Source of the DNA: Pseudomonadota bacterium | Lineage (GTDB): Bacteria > Desulfobacterota > Binatia > Binatales > Binataceae | DNA length: 64,000 nucleotides | Direction of reading: 5' to 3' | Assembly: GCA_021325025.1 (NCBI GenBank) | Contig: JAJPHZ010000025.1 | Location: 62,001 to 126,000 of the forward strand | Part shown: piece by piece, positions 63,720-64,000 of the stretch | How the letters are laid out: the number at the start of each line of letters is the position of its first letter | Numbering within the stretch: position 1 is the stretch's first letter | Position numbers and translations under genes: made by a program | Notes under the pieces: generated by a model | The model's database searches: none | The model's input: only the letters and a program-made list of their open reading frames with translations | What the model was told of the DNA's origin: nothing

Positions 63720-64000
63720 CAGCCCTCGATCCCCGGCTCGATCGGCACGAAGGCGCCGCCGCTGCGCAGCGAGCGCTCGCACGCTTCGAGCACCGACACC
63801 ACGCGCAGTCCGCTGGTGGCGTCGGTTTTGGGCGTGCGGCCCCTGATGATGCAGTCGATGAAATGCTCGCACTCCACTTTGAGCGGTTCGCTCTCCTCGA
63901 TGCGCGGGATGTAGACGTCGCCATAGCGGTAGGACATCTGGAAGTCGCCGTAGGTGTCGTAATACGGACTGATCGTCACCCCCTTGTCGTAGACGCGGAT
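63719..64000 (-). CDS. Gfo/Idh/MocA family oxidoreductase (WbpB-like), 5' end outside the window
   Basis: The last 93 residues are visible, open to the window end: [37 protein letters not shown], and [16 protein letters not shown] are the usual closing blocks of this family. In WbpB/WlbA, the enzyme oxidises the C3 of UDP-GlcNAc-uronic acid. The coupled acetyltransferase supports that role; the aminotransferase expected between them in the pathway would have to lie further upstream. Confidence 0.78.
   Translation of the reverse strand: MRVYDKGVTISPYYDTYGDFQMSYRYGDVYIPRIEESEPLKVECEHFIDCIIRGRTPKTDATSGLRVVSVLEACERSLRSGGAFVPIEPGIEG

Noticed and set aside
1..64000. CRISPR arrays, insertion sequences, rRNA, tRNA and replication origins
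   Set aside because: I looked for regularly spaced repeats, transposase motifs and RNA gene cores and saw none.

Overview
This is a high-GC bacterial chromosome segment with dense, overlapping genes. DUF1329/DUF1302 outer-membrane proteins, an LLM flavin oxidoreductase, an amidohydrolase and a decayed CaiB/BaiF CoA-transferase occur together here. That mix fits an uncultured soil or groundwater lineage such as Candidatus Binatota (Binatia); this is inference from gene content, since the window holds no rRNA or other phylogenetic marker.

Region 1 (1-22498, plus strand) is the distal part of an extracellular contractile injection system (eCIS) locus. It has a gp51-like baseplate chaperone (cut by the window edge), a Pvc16-like DUF4255 cap protein, the locus AAA+ ATPase, hub proteins (CIS-tube/Afp7-like, LysM-like, gp27-like, gp5-like spike), a PAAR-like tip, gp25, two gp6/baseplate-J proteins, a P2 gpI-like protein and a large DUF6519/beta-helix protein. 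Between spike and tip lie two DUF4157 proteins, each with a second, different C-terminal zincin motif. A third protein sharing only the N-terminal GNQAVLR element closes the locus. Sheath and tube genes must lie before base 1.

Region 2 (22526-30997) holds an exported protein of unknown function and a compact minus-strand operon: phosphosulfolactate synthase, 2-phosphosulfolactate phosphatase, ATP-grasp ligase, class I methyltransferase, a divergent NodB-like protein and a DUF262 protein. A FemAB/CelD-like acyltransferase is divergent from it. I see this as the best candidate for an undescribed system: sulfolactate made and then ligated to something, possibly at the cell surface.

Region 3 (31050-39313) has a minimal chemosensory set (CheA with a receiver domain, receptor, CheW), two DUF1329 proteins of which one is an internally deleted copy, and a divergent DUF1302-like barrel protein.

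Region 4 (39465-50220) has an N-acyl-D-amino-acid deacylase-like enzyme, a YkoP-like protein, a GT-C-like membrane protein, an exported DUF3108-like protein, a flippase-like membrane protein, a frameshifted CoA-transferase remnant, and an LLM oxidoreductase followed by two alpha/beta hydrolases.

Region 5 (50499-64000) is a surface-polysaccharide locus. A secreted beta-helix protein and a lysozyme-like protein lie on the plus strand. On the minus strand is a long overlapping operon: Gfo/Idh dehydrogenase (cut by the window end), hexapeptide acetyltransferase, flippase fragment, FemAB-like protein, NodB deacetylase, GT4, short nucleotide-sugar dehydrogenase, NodB-like paralogue, O-antigen ligase, GT2 and a second NodB deacetylase, followed by an excisionase-type HTH protein. 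Two of its genes are clear paralogues of genes in the sulfolactate region, which links the two loci.
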